Positions 1-7,873 of a stretch of 64,000 nucleotides of DNA are shown piece after piece (positions within the stretch are counted from its first letter, which is position 1; each line of letters opens with the position of its first letter). This DNA is from Chlorogloeopsis fritschii. GTDB lineage: Bacteria > Cyanobacteriota > Cyanobacteriia > Cyanobacteriales > Nostocaceae. The position numbers were made by a program, and so were the translations under genes. The notes under the pieces were generated by a model. The model searched no databases, was not told the origin of the DNA, and worked only from the letters and a program-made list of their open reading frames with translations. The stretch lies in the NCBI RefSeq assembly GCF_043099315.1, contig NZ_CP170746.1. One strand, written 5' to 3'.

Positions 1-1548
1 GGGTTGGCGCGAGGTTATTTTAATCGTCCAGAATTAACAGCACAAAAATTCATTCCCAACCCTTTTAACTCGTCAGAACGTCTGTACAAAACTGGAGACT
101 TGGCACGTTACTTAAGCGACGGTAACATCGAATATGTCGGTAGGATTGACCATCAAGTAAAAATTCGCGGTTTTCGCATTGAGTTAGAAGAAATCGAGGC
201 AAAGCTATTACAACATCCTGGCGTGCAGGCAAGTGTAGTGATAGCCCGCGAGTATATGTCGGGTGATAAGTGCTTAGTCGCCTATTTTGTCCCTAATCGG
301 GAGCAAACACCTACAATTAGCGAACTCCGTGACTTTCTCAAGCAGACGCTACCAGATTACATGGTGCCATCAGCGTTGGTAATCCTAAATTCTCTACCGC
401 TAACAGCCAACGGCAAGGTAAATCGTCGCGCCCTACCAGCACCAGAACAAAATCGTCCCGAACTAGCAACAGACTTTTTAGCACCACGCGATCGCTTAGA
501 ACTTCAGTTAACACAAATTTGGGAAGAGAGTTTAGGCATTCACCCGATAGGAGTCACAGACAATTTCTTTGATTTAGGCGGGCATTCATTGGTTGCTTTG
601 CGTCTATTAGCACAAATCGAGCAGAAATTTGGCACAAGGCTTCCCCTATCGACATTTTTGCAAGCACCGACAGTAGAAAAACTGGCTGATATTCTCCAGC
701 AGAAAGAATCACAAGCACTCTGGCAACCTTTAGTGGCGATTAAACCCAATGGTAAGAAAGCGCCCGTATTCTGCGTACATGGTGCGGATGGTAATATTAT
801 TGTCTTCCACAACTTAGCTTGTTATTTAGATGCAGATCAGCCAGTTTATGCCTTGCAACCCTTTGGCTTAGATGGGAAGCAACCTTTCCAAACCAAAATT
901 GAAGATATGGCATCTGACTACATAAAAGAGATCCGTACCATCCAATCAGAAGGGCCTTATTTACTAGCTGGCTACTCTGCTGGGGGTACAATCGCTTTCG
1001 AGATGGCACAGCAATTGGTTGCGCAAGGGGAAAAGGTAGCTCTGTTAGCGTTGTTTGATACTTGTAGTTCAGTTTATTTCCACGAATTATCATTCCGTCA
1101 ATGGATTGCTCGCCATTGGCATAACTTTTGGCAACTCGACGAACCAAAACAGAAGCTGAACTACTTATTTATGGCGATACAGCAACGCCTTCAGAAAATT
1201 AACAAAAAGTTCGGTTTGGATAATATTGGTGCAGAATCACCATATGCCCATGTATCTTTGGAATACAACTCAAACTTATTAGAGGATGCTCTATTTATCA
1301 CTCAACAGCAAGCTGTTAGGAAATATCACCCACAGGCATATTCTGGCAAAGTAACCCTTTTCCGGAGCAATGAGCAGATTTGGTGGCTGGAAGGCGATCG
1401 CTCGTTAGGTTGGAGAGAACTAGCTGAAGTGGAGGTTCACGCGATTCCAGGTGATCACAATAACATAGTCAGAGCTAACGTACAGTCTCTAGGCGAAAAA
1501 TTGAGTGATTGTTTGAGAAGGGTAGATCAACATCACTCAGTCAAATAA
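1..1548 (+). CDS. Non-ribosomal peptide synthetase, C-terminal part (A-PCP-TE), 5' truncated by window edge
   Basis: The frame is open from base 1, so the gene begins upstream of the window; no true start is visible. The first ~150 residues are the end of an adenylation domain: motif A7 (YKTGDLARYL), A8 (IRGFRIELEEIE), A9 (LPDYMVPSA) and A10 (NGKVNRRAL). Next comes a peptidyl carrier protein with the phosphopantetheine site DNFFDLGGHSLVALRLL (~185-200). The last ~270 residues are a type I thioesterase with the nucleophile motif GYSAGG, an Asp candidate in ALFDTC and a terminal His in PGDHNNIV. A TE at the end marks this as the termination module, releasing the finished peptide by hydrolysis or cyclisation. 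The specificity pocket lies upstream, so neither substrate nor product can be predicted. The next gene (psaE) is unrelated, so the cluster ends here. Confidence 0.93.
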   Translation, partial: GLARGYFNRPELTAQKFIPNPFNSSERLYKTGDLARYLSDGNIEYVGRIDHQVKIRGFRIELEEIEAKLLQHPGVQASVVIAREYMSGDKCLVAYFVPNREQTPTISELRDFLKQTLPDYMVPSALVILNSLPLTANGKVNRRALPAPEQNRPELATDFLAPRDRLELQLTQIWEESLGIHPIGVTDNFFDLGGHSLVALRLLAQIEQKFGTRLPLSTFLQAPTVEKLADILQQKESQALWQPLVAIKPNGKKAPVFCVHGADGNIIVFHNLACYLDADQPVYALQPFGLDGKQPFQTKIEDMASDYIKEIRTIQSEGPYLLAGYSAGGTIAFEMAQQLVAQGEKVALLALFDTCSSVYFHELSFRQWIARHWHNFWQLDEPKQKLNYLFMAIQQRLQKINKKFGLDNIGAESPYAHVSLEYNSNLLEDALFITQQQAVRKYHPQAYSGKVTLFRSNEQIWWLEGDRSLGWRELAEVEVHAIPGDHNNIVRANVQSLGEKLSDCLRRVDQHHSVK

Positions 1549-1641
1549 CTTAACAAATGGGCTGCAAACGACCTTCTAGCTGTACAGTGAAATCAATTAG
1601 CCTTTACACATTGGCAATTGATAACAAAAAGGGAAAAACTT

Positions 1642-1857
1642 ATGGTTCAACGTGGATCTAAAGTACGTATTCTCCGCCCAGAGTCCTACTGGTTTCAGGA
1701 TGTAGGAACAGTGGCGTCTATCGAGCAAGGCGGCACTAGCAGATATCCCGTGATTGTCAGATTTGAGAAGGTAAATTATGCCGGTGTCAACACCAACAAC
1801 TTTGCCCAAGATGAGTTAGTAGAGGTTGAAGCACCTAAAGCAAAACCGAAAAAATAA
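1642..1857 (+). CDS. psaE: Photosystem I reaction centre subunit IV (PsaE)
   Basis: A 71-residue protein starting MVQRGSKVRILRPESYWFQD, the family's usual length and sequence. It folds as an SH3-like barrel on the stromal face of photosystem I, where it helps dock ferredoxin and supports cyclic electron flow. The core RVRIL-type strand, the W-Q-D-V-G-T turn, the YPVIVRF strand and NYAGVNTNNFA are all present; the tail is Lys/Pro rich as in many cyanobacteria. The open frame extends eight codons upstream, but ATG 1642 gives the family N-terminus and has a purine-rich AAGGGAAAAA just upstream. It stands alone between the NRPS and fpg and is probably monocistronic. Confidence 0.97.
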   Translation: MVQRGSKVRILRPESYWFQDVGTVASIEQGGTSRYPVIVRFEKVNYAGVNTNNFAQDELVEVEAPKAKPKK

Positions 1858-2067
1858 AGTAGTAGGGCTGTTTTCAAACCTCCAACACCCCCAAGGGAGA
1901 GGCTACACTAACTGAGTGTGCCAGCGCAAACTCTACATAAAAATCATACTTTGAGTCTGTAAAGGCAGGCTTTGTGTGTGTAGCTTCAGACTTTGAACTG
2001 CAATCCTTAAGTTTGAAAACACGCTTGGGCGGCTAGCAAAGTCAATAACCACCTGGTAAAGTCAATT

Positions 2068-2128
2068 TCGGGAGTAAGGAGTAGCAGGTAAGGAGTTAAG
2101 GCTTCTATCCACTACTCACTACTCCCGA
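2068..2128. repeat. Imperfect inverted repeat upstream of fpg
   Basis: Arms 2068-2084 and 2112-2128 pair at 15 of 17 positions (TCGGGAGTAAGGAGTAG against CTACTCACTACTCCCGA). It lies in the 298-base gap between psaE and fpg. The rest of that gap has no convincing ORF. It belongs to the ACTACTC-type low-complexity repeats scattered through the window rather than being a terminator, since no T-run follows on either strand. Confidence 0.5.
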
Positions 2129-2155
2129 TCTAGTCATCTACCAAAATCAACTCAA

Positions 2156-3019
2156 ATGCCTGAATTGCCTGAAGTAGAAACAGTTCGACGGGGGCTAAAT
2201 CAATTAACCCTAAACCAAAAAATTGTAGGTACAGATGCGCTGTTGCATCGCACGATCGCCTACCCGCATTCAGTGGATGATTTTGTAACTGGCATTCAGG
2301 GAAGCGTGATCGCTACTTGGCATCGTCGTGGCAAATACCTCCTCGCCGAACTCTCTCCCCCTGCCCCCCTCTCCTCTGCTCCCACTCCTGTTGGCTTCCT
2401 CGGCGTTCACCTGCGAATGACTGGTCAATTGCTATGGTTGCATCGCGATGAGCCTCTACACAAACACACACGAGTCAGGTTATTCTTTGAGGATGGGTGG
2501 GAATTGCGCTTTGTCGATCAACGTACCTTTGGTCAAATGTGGTGGGTTCCACCTGATAAAAAACCGGAAAGCGTGATTACTGGTTTAGCAAAACTAGCAG
2601 CAGATCCCTTCTCACCTGATTTTACAGTTGATTATTTAGCAAATAAACTACAAAAAAGTCGCCGTCCCATCAAAACCGCACTGCTAGATCAGTCTATCGT
2701 TGCGGGATTAGGTAATATCTATGCTGACGAAGCCTTATTTCTCAGTGGCATATTACCAGAAACTTTGTGTACAGATTTGCAGCGAGAGCAAATAGAGCGA
2801 TTGCAAGCAGCGATCGTCAAAGTCTTAGCAACTAGTATTGAAGCTGGTGGAACAACTTTTAGCAATTTTTTAAACGTTAAGGGCGTAAACGGCAATTATG
2901 GCGGCGTGGCTTGGGTTTATAACCGCGCTGGCGAACCTTGTCGTGTTTGTAGTACACCGATCCAACGGATTAGACTAGCTGGACGTTCTAGTCATTTTTG
3001 CAACCAGTGCCAAAAATAG
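2156..3019 (+). CDS. mutM: Formamidopyrimidine-DNA glycosylase (Fpg/MutM)
   Basis: 287 residues, slightly longer than typical. It excises oxidised purines such as 8-oxoguanine and nicks the abasic site. The N-terminus PELPEVETVRRGL supplies the catalytic Pro1 and Glu2; the conserved Lys is in RRGKYLL (~60). HLRMTGQL, the H2TH region around LDQSIVAGLGNIYADE, and a C-terminal zinc finger (CRVC...FCNQC) are all intact, so the enzyme should be active. After KYLLAEL there is a Pro/Ala/Ser-rich insertion (LSPPAPLSSAPTP) encoded by a C-rich low-complexity stretch at about 2350-2390. This resembles the C-rich intergenic repeats elsewhere in the window and probably arose by repeat expansion in a surface loop. 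Confidence 0.97.
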   Translation: MPELPEVETVRRGLNQLTLNQKIVGTDALLHRTIAYPHSVDDFVTGIQGSVIATWHRRGKYLLAELSPPAPLSSAPTPVGFLGVHLRMTGQLLWLHRDEPLHKHTRVRLFFEDGWELRFVDQRTFGQMWWVPPDKKPESVITGLAKLAADPFSPDFTVDYLANKLQKSRRPIKTALLDQSIVAGLGNIYADEALFLSGILPETLCTDLQREQIERLQAAIVKVLATSIEAGGTTFSNFLNVKGVNGNYGGVAWVYNRAGEPCRVCSTPIQRIRLAGRSSHFCNQCQK

Positions 3020-3661
3020 GGAATTCCAAATTACAGCAGAAGTCAGGAGCTAGGAGCCATAAGTAAAATAGGCTATGACTTTGAAACTAAAGTTTGTACC
3101 TCATCAACTTGAAATCTGCTGTAAAAGTTAAAAATTGAAACTGTTTGCAGCTATTAGTGGCAATTTAGTATAACTATTTAATACACTGAAAGTAGTTGGT
3201 GATTGATGTTTAGTAGTTAATAACTGATAGCTAATATTTAGTATGTTTAGTAATATAGTAGTTGATAATTACTAAGGACTAGTCACAAACTACTAACAGT
3301 TAGCATATACATTTATTTTTGAGGAGATTCTGGATCTGAACTCTAAATTCTGTGTTTTTTGCTTATAATTTTGAATTTACTAATACTTGCCATTTAAGAT
3401 TTGGAAGAATTTAAAATCTATCAAATAGATGATGAAATTATCTTAAAGGCAGGACAAAATTATCAGGTAGACAACCATAATTAAATGTAATATTCCCATT
3501 CCTAGACCAGATAGAAATTGCCTTTTACTATCTATCCTCTGTTCATTTATATTAAGTATTCCCCAATTAAATAAAGCAAAACTAATTCCTAGCTCAATAG
3601 AGACTAGATACAAGATAGAATCCTGTATAAAAGCAAATTAGTAAATCCAAGAGGGGAATTC
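3020..3661. other. AT-rich intergenic region before ndhO
   Basis: About 640 bases between fpg and ndhO. The part from 3175 to 3305 is full of short TAGTAGTTAATA-like repeats with no coding signature. The only candidate gene is a short minus-strand frame listed separately (3443-3613). The promoter of ndhO-mdh should lie in the last 100 bases; a GAGGGG ribosome-binding site sits just before the ndhO ATG. I see no structured RNA. Confidence 0.5.
3443..3613 (-). CDS. Possible small membrane protein or fragment
   Basis: A 56-codon frame from TTG 3613 to TAA 3443, divergent from ndhO. It reads LYLVSIELGISFALFNWG, then a short charged loop (NINEQRIDSKRQ), then GLGMGILHLIMVVYLIIL. That is two hydrophobic segments with a polar turn, which is unlikely by chance in non-coding AT-rich DNA. 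There is no ATG start and no clear ribosome-binding site, and the frame is open a further nine codons upstream, so it may be the tail of a decayed gene. I do not recognise the family. Confidence 0.3.
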   Translation of the reverse strand: MYLVSIELGISFALFNWGILNINEQRIDSKRQFLSGLGMGILHLIMVVYLIILSCL

Positions 3662-3877
3662 ATGCCTATCAAAAGAGGAGACACAGTTCGTGTTAATCGC
3701 GAAAAGCTGGAAAACAGTATAGAAGCACAAGCTAGCGATACTCGCTTTCCTTCCTATCTGTTTGATAGTAAAGGTGAAGTTGTAGATATCAAAGGTGATT
3801 ATGCCTTTGTGAAATTCGGGCTAGTACCAACACCCAATATATGGTTGCGTTTAGATCAACTTGAAGAGTTTAAGTAG
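3662..3877 (+). CDS. ndhO: NAD(P)H-quinone oxidoreductase subunit O (NdhO)
   Basis: 71 residues, the standard length. The sequence MPIKRGDTVRVNREKLENS, SDTRFPSYLF, GEVVDIKGDYAFVKFG and PNIWLRLDQLE is diagnostic of NdhO. It is a small peripheral subunit specific to the cyanobacterial/chloroplast NDH-1 complex, on the cytoplasmic face of the thylakoid, acting in respiratory and cyclic electron flow. A strong GAGGGG ribosome-binding site sits six bases before ATG. Only 17 bases separate it from mdh, so the two are probably co-transcribed. Confidence 0.96.
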   Translation: MPIKRGDTVRVNREKLENSIEAQASDTRFPSYLFDSKGEVVDIKGDYAFVKFGLVPTPNIWLRLDQLEEFK

Positions 3878-3894
3878 AGTTTAAAAATAAGATT

Positions 3895-4875
3895 ATGTAT
3901 TCTTCCCCTTCCTCCCCACTTTTGTGTCATTCACCCCGCGTTACCGTGATCGGTGCTGGTAGAGTAGGCAGTACCCTTGCCCAACGCATCGCCGAAAAAA
4001 ATCTAGCCGATGTGGTTTTGTTGGATATTGTTCAGGGAATGCCCCAAGGGCTGGCACTAGATTTGTTGGAGGCAAGGGGAATTGAACTACATAACCGCAA
4101 GATTATTGGCACCAACAACTATGCCGATACAACTGGTTCGGATATTGTGGTGATTACGGCAGGCTTTCCCCGTAAACCAGGCATGAGTCGAGATGATTTA
4201 CTGCGGACAAATGCCAAGATAGTCGTAGAAGCAGCCAAAAACGCGATCGCTTACTCTCCTGATGCCATATTTATTATCGTCACCAATCCCTTGGATGTAA
4301 TGACTTATTTAGCTTGGCAAGCAATAGGATTACCACGCGATCGCGTTATGGGTATGGCAGGCGTGTTAGACTCGGCACGCTTTGAAACCTTCATTGCGAT
4401 GGAATTGGGAGTTTTGCCTAGTGATGTTAAAGCAATGGTAATGGGCAGCCACGGTGATTTAATGGTTCCAATTCCGCGTTTCGCTACCGTCAACGGCATT
4501 CCAGTTACAGAATTATTAGATGCAGCCACAATTGAACGTTTGGTAGAACGTACCCGCAACGGTGGCGCAGAAATTGTGGAACTAATGCAAACAGGTGGTG
4601 CATTTTTTGCCCCAGCCTCAGCTACGTGCGTAATGGTGGAATCGATTCTGCTCAACCAGTCGCGTTTATTACCTGTAGCAGCCTATCTTCAAGGTGAGTA
4701 CGGCTTGAACGATGTTTTTATTGGCGTACCTTGTCGCTTGGGATGTGGTGGAATTGCAGATGTGTTGGAATTAAATCTCACCGATGAAGAGACAGCAGCG
4801 CTCCATATTTCGGCACAGTCTGTACGGAATAATATTGAACGGGCACAGGAAATTCTTACCAGCGTGACTAGGTAA
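3895..4875 (+). CDS. mdh: Malate dehydrogenase, LDH-like type
   Basis: 326 residues. It interconverts malate and oxaloacetate with NAD(H) in central carbon metabolism. The Rossmann motif VTVIGAGRVGSTLA starts at ~16. The substrate-loop Arg is in FPRKPGMSRDDLL, the TNPLDVMTYLAW segment is conserved, and the catalytic His is in MGSHGD. The first ~14 residues (SSPSSPLLCHSP) form a non-conserved leader; ATG 3895 is the first available start after ndhO, but a later start is possible. It ends exactly at base 4875, and the stop codon of the converging LuxR-type gene begins at 4876. Confidence 0.95.
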   Translation: MYSSPSSPLLCHSPRVTVIGAGRVGSTLAQRIAEKNLADVVLLDIVQGMPQGLALDLLEARGIELHNRKIIGTNNYADTTGSDIVVITAGFPRKPGMSRDDLLRTNAKIVVEAAKNAIAYSPDAIFIIVTNPLDVMTYLAWQAIGLPRDRVMGMAGVLDSARFETFIAMELGVLPSDVKAMVMGSHGDLMVPIPRFATVNGIPVTELLDAATIERLVERTRNGGAEIVELMQTGGAFFAPASATCVMVESILLNQSRLLPVAAYLQGEYGLNDVFIGVPCRLGCGGIADVLELNLTDEETAALHISAQSVRNNIERAQEILTSVTR

Positions 4876-5589
4876 TTACAATGTGTTTGAGAAAAGCCTT
4901 CCTACAAGCTGGGCACGAGACGAAACATCAAGCTTGCGAAACATCCGTTTTAAAGCTTGCTTAACAGAATTTTCTGTAATCCAAAGAGATGCGCCAATTT
5001 CAGCATTTGTCAGCCCGTGTGCCACTAGTTCAGCAATTTGAAGTTCACGGGGTGTTAAACGATTCATATCCAAAGAATTCCATTCTGTGGATTGCAACCG
5101 TATCGCTGTTAACCAGGTTGACAGATGCAAGCAAAAAGCGCTCAAATCAGCTAGATCCTTAGCATTAAAAGCAGGATTACCCCGAATGCGGGTAAAGCCA
5201 ACTCCACCAATAAGTTGCCCGTTGCTTACAATTGGCCCGACCATCACATGACCGTGGTCAGCGCGCGGGCATATAATTTTCCACATGGGGGCAGATAACA
5301 ACAATTCTTCGTGAACTGGAGCATGGTGTTCAACTAAGTAGCGCAAGACAGGATTATGTTCTACTGATGCAGCTAATTGCAAGATGCCCTGAAGACGTGT
5401 AGGGGCTGGGAGTTGATTGAAAAAGAAAAGTCCCCAACGTTGAGCAGCAAAATACTCACCAACTTTAACCATGACTTGCAGTCGTAAGTCTTGCTCATCA
5501 CGAGCGTGGGCGATTTCTTGAAATAAAGACTGTAAAGTGTTTGCCATCATTGCTACTGCAAAATGTACTCGTTCGAGGACTAGGCGCAC
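4876..5589 (-). CDS. LuxR-family transcriptional regulator with GAF-like N-terminus
   Basis: Up to 237 residues. The C-terminal ~60 residues are a GerE/LuxR helix-turn-helix: LTPRELQIAELVAHGLTNAE, then EIGASLWITENSVKQALKRM. The first ~150 residues resemble a GAF-type sensor fold (RWGLFFF, GGVGFTRIRG), but no ligand site is identifiable. The longest frame uses a GTG start at 5589; the double ATG at 5550/5547 (MMANTLQSLFQEI) is an equally plausible start, and neither has a strong ribosome-binding site. It is divergent from the sulfurtransferase gene at 5647, 57 bases away, and may control it. It converges on mdh with no gap. Confidence 0.85.
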   Translation of the reverse strand: MRLVLERVHFAVAMMANTLQSLFQEIAHARDEQDLRLQVMVKVGEYFAAQRWGLFFFNQLPAPTRLQGILQLAASVEHNPVLRYLVEHHAPVHEELLLSAPMWKIICPRADHGHVMVGPIVSNGQLIGGVGFTRIRGNPAFNAKDLADLSAFCLHLSTWLTAIRLQSTEWNSLDMNRLTPRELQIAELVAHGLTNAEIGASLWITENSVKQALKRMFRKLDVSSRAQLVGRLFSNTL

Positions 5590-5646
5590 TTAGGAAATTA
5601 ATTTTACTCTAGCCTCATCACAGTTACAGAGCAAGGAGTAAACCTG

Positions 5647-6486
5647 ATGTCATTGTCAAGTTATGCCCATCCGGAAGTTCTCGCAGATATGCAATGGGTT
5701 GCTGAACATTTACATGATCCTAAAGTGCGTCTTCTAGAAGTAGATATTGATACCAAAGCTTACGAATCCGGACATATTCCCGGTGCTGTGTTCTGGAATG
5801 GTTTGACGACAATCTTGCAGCCTGATTACCGTGTCAATTTTGATCAAGGAGCGTTAGAAGAATTGCTCGCGCGATCGGGTATAGCCAATGACACAACCGT
5901 GATTATTTATGGCAATCATAATGTTGGTGCTCCTTGGGGCTTTTGGTTCCTGAAAGCACTCGGACATCAAGATGTACGGATAATGAATGGCGATCGCCAG
6001 AAATGGATTGCCCAAGGAGGCTCTCTGACAACTGAAATTCCTGCGATCGCAGCAACTAAGTATAAAATTCAAAATCTCAATTCAGGTATACGTGCCCTGC
6101 GAGATGAAGTACAAACAGCAATTGGTAAGTCAGACTGCCTTTTAGTAGATGTGCGTACACCTCAAGAGTACTCTGGTGAATTATTTACCATGCAGCCACC
6201 ACAAGGAACTCAGCGAGCAGGACATATTCCGGGTGCAGTCCATATTTTTTATGAATCAGCCTTGAATGAAGATAATACCTTTAAATCAGCTGATGAACTG
6301 TATGCTTTGTATATTAATAAAGGTATTACCACCGATAAGGCAGTGCTAACATACTGTGCAATTGGGGCGCGTTCTGCACATACTTGGTTTGTTTTAAAGT
6401 ATTTGCTAGGCTACGAGAATGTACGCAATTATGATGGCTCTTGGAATGAGTGGGGGAATCTACCTGATACGCCAGTTGAGAAATAG
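5647..6486 (+). CDS. Sulfurtransferase with two rhodanese domains
   Basis: 279 residues with two tandem rhodanese domains, as in thiosulfate or 3-mercaptopyruvate sulfurtransferases. The first domain (LLEVDIDTKAYESGHIPGA) is inactive-type. The second carries DVRTPQEYSG and the active-site loop YCAIGARSAHTWF, where Cys accepts the sulfane sulfur. The loop sequence CAIGARS favours thiosulfate over mercaptopyruvate, but this is only suggestive. A good AAGGAG site precedes the ATG. The divergent LuxR-type gene is the natural regulator candidate. Confidence 0.93.
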   Translation: MSLSSYAHPEVLADMQWVAEHLHDPKVRLLEVDIDTKAYESGHIPGAVFWNGLTTILQPDYRVNFDQGALEELLARSGIANDTTVIIYGNHNVGAPWGFWFLKALGHQDVRIMNGDRQKWIAQGGSLTTEIPAIAATKYKIQNLNSGIRALRDEVQTAIGKSDCLLVDVRTPQEYSGELFTMQPPQGTQRAGHIPGAVHIFYESALNEDNTFKSADELYALYINKGITTDKAVLTYCAIGARSAHTWFVLKYLLGYENVRNYDGSWNEWGNLPDTPVEK

Positions 6487-6494
6487 TCAGGACT

Positions 6495-6590
6495 TATGCA
6501 CGAGTTATGGAATAATAAACCGCAGAGGACGCGGAGGGCACGGAGTCAAGAGGATATTAGAGAGATTTTGCGTAAGTTTTAAGAATAATG
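6495..6590. repeat. Dispersed cyanobacterial repeat, copy 1
   Basis: The block TTATGCACGAGTTATGGAA, then CGCAGAGGACGCGGAGGGCA, then GAGAGATTTTGCGTAA matches in order and spacing a second degenerate copy at about 14520-14622. These 'acgcagaggacacagag' units recur in intergenic DNA of filamentous cyanobacteria. The short plus-strand frame across it is not a gene. Confidence 0.55.
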
Positions 6591-6646
6591 CGACTACATT
6601 GCTAGATAAGTTGGAGAATCCCCGTTTTAGTGAAAATTGATAGCAC

Positions 6647-7030
6647 TTATATTGCTAATGCCTCCATTATTTCTGCTCGCTCGATTTCTGATTCATCCCG
6701 AATTTTGAAGTAGTAATAGAGGTTTGCAACTGTTAAGTCCGAAGCTTGCTGTAAGTTCTTTGGAACTAATGTTCTGTAACCGACATTACCAGCTTGTTGA
6801 CTTACGTAAGCTTCGTACTCTTTACGTAATGCTGGTTTGAACATAAATATTAGCTGGTCACGCAGCGAAAAGAAATGTAATTTTTCGCTTAAATTTTCGT
6901 ATGCAAGTTGTTCGGGTGGTGCTGGTAAAGCGGTTATGGTTTGATTGGTATCTGGGATGTTATTAAATTCAGAAGTGTTGAAATCGGCACTATTTAAAAG
7001 TTTAAGTTCTGAAGGGGAGAGCGATCGCAT
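6647..7030 (-). CDS. Hypothetical protein
   Basis: 127 residues from ATG 7030. I do not recognise a family. The N-terminal ~40 residues are polar and look disordered (SPSELKLLNSADFNTSE, then a Pro-rich ALPAPPEQ). The rest looks helical and well formed (FFSLRDQLIFMFKPALRKEY, AGNVGYRTLVPKNLQQASDL, YYYFKIRDESEIERAEIM). No signal peptide or membrane segment is seen. Its start codon overlaps, on the opposite strand, the first ATG of the dynamin-like remnant, inside a GCGATCGCAT sequence. Such an overlap with a decayed locus suggests it may itself be a remnant or rearranged end. Confidence 0.5.
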   Translation of the reverse strand: MRSLSPSELKLLNSADFNTSEFNNIPDTNQTITALPAPPEQLAYENLSEKLHFFSLRDQLIFMFKPALRKEYEAYVSQQAGNVGYRTLVPKNLQQASDLTVANLYYYFKIRDESEIERAEIMEALAI

Positions 7031-7408
7031 GGGTAGTAAAAGTAAATTATGGTCTTCTGAACATAGTCATCTTTTCAGCCAAAAACAACTAATACAAGAT
7101 TATACAAACCAATTTATTAGAGACTTATCGGTGGAAGTAGATGAATGGGGGAACAAAAAACTGAAAGACCTAATTTTGAAAGAATCACTTAAAATTTTAG
7201 ATAAAAGATTGAATATCAATTAAATGCCATTCAAACAGACTTTCAAAAATTAGACACACAAGTAAACACAAATTTTAGCGAACAAATTAAACTCTCAATC
7301 ACTGATGTTAGTGATGGATTTATTGGGTTTGGAGGAATTGGTGGTGGTGTTGGTATAGGAGGAGCTTTAGCTGCTGGATTGTTAGCATTTACAGGAATCG
7401 CTGAGTTT
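7029..7408 (+). pseudogene. Remnant of a dynamin-like GTPase C-terminus, frameshifted
   Basis: Two frames must be joined to read the protein. Frame one (7029-7223) gives SSEHSHLFSQKQLIQDYTNQ and VDEWGNKKLKDLILKESLKI. The second continues as KIEYQLNAIQTDFQKLDTQV, EQIKLSITDVSDGF and the glycine-rich hydrophobic GFGGIGGGVGIGGALAAG. The switch is at ~7202-7207, in GATAAAAGATT, where one A appears to be missing from the run. The amphipathic helices plus a Gly-rich membrane segment resemble, from memory, the C-terminal part of cyanobacterial dynamin-family proteins; no GTPase domain is present. It runs directly into the HNH remnant, so the locus is a deletion junction. Assignment to dynamin is moderate; its status as a broken fragment is firm. 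Confidence 0.6.
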
Positions 7409-7841
7409 GTGAGTTCCAGTCAAATTTCAGAGGAAGTTCGGACACGGATTAGAACACAAGCTAAAAATCAATGTGGCTATTGTCGCAGTCTTCAGAAGTA
7501 CGTTTTGGGGATTTTGGAGATTGATCATATTTATCCCAAAAGCGGTGGGTGGGACTGACGATGAAGAAAACCTTTGGCTTGCCTGTAGGCTATGCAACGC
7601 TTTCAAAGGTATTCAAACCCATGGACAAGACCCAGTTACAAATCGTAAGATTAAGCTTTTTAATCCCCGTCAGCAGAAATGGTCACGACATTTTAGCTGG
7701 AGTGAAGATGGAGCATACATCGTAGGTATTACTGCTTGTGGTCGAGCAACTGTTGTTGCACTTCAACTCAATAATGCTTACGCTGTAACTGTCAGACAAG
7801 CCTGGGTTTTTGCTGGCTGGCACCCACCACAGGAGGAATAG
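7409..7841 (+). pseudogene. HNH endonuclease, single-base frameshift
   Basis: Starting at GTG 7409 the frame encodes ISEEVRTRIRTQAKNQCGYC and LGILEIDHIYPKS, then hits TGA at 7556. The adjoining frame resumes exactly at the homologous point: VGGTDDEENLWLACRLCNAF, then LFNPRQQKWSRHF, ACGRATVVALQLNN and AGWHPPQ. The extra base is in the G-rich AGCGGTGGGTGGGACT at 7541-7556. With it removed, the CxxC...DH...N...CxxCN zinc/HNH architecture is complete at ~143 residues, a common cyanobacterial stand-alone HNH protein. The frameshift separates the catalytic DH from the second zinc pair, so as read it is inactive. A homopolymer sequencing error is possible. Confidence 0.82.
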
Positions 7842-7873
7842 ATTTAGTCTTTATTGCTGTTAATCATCCAGAT

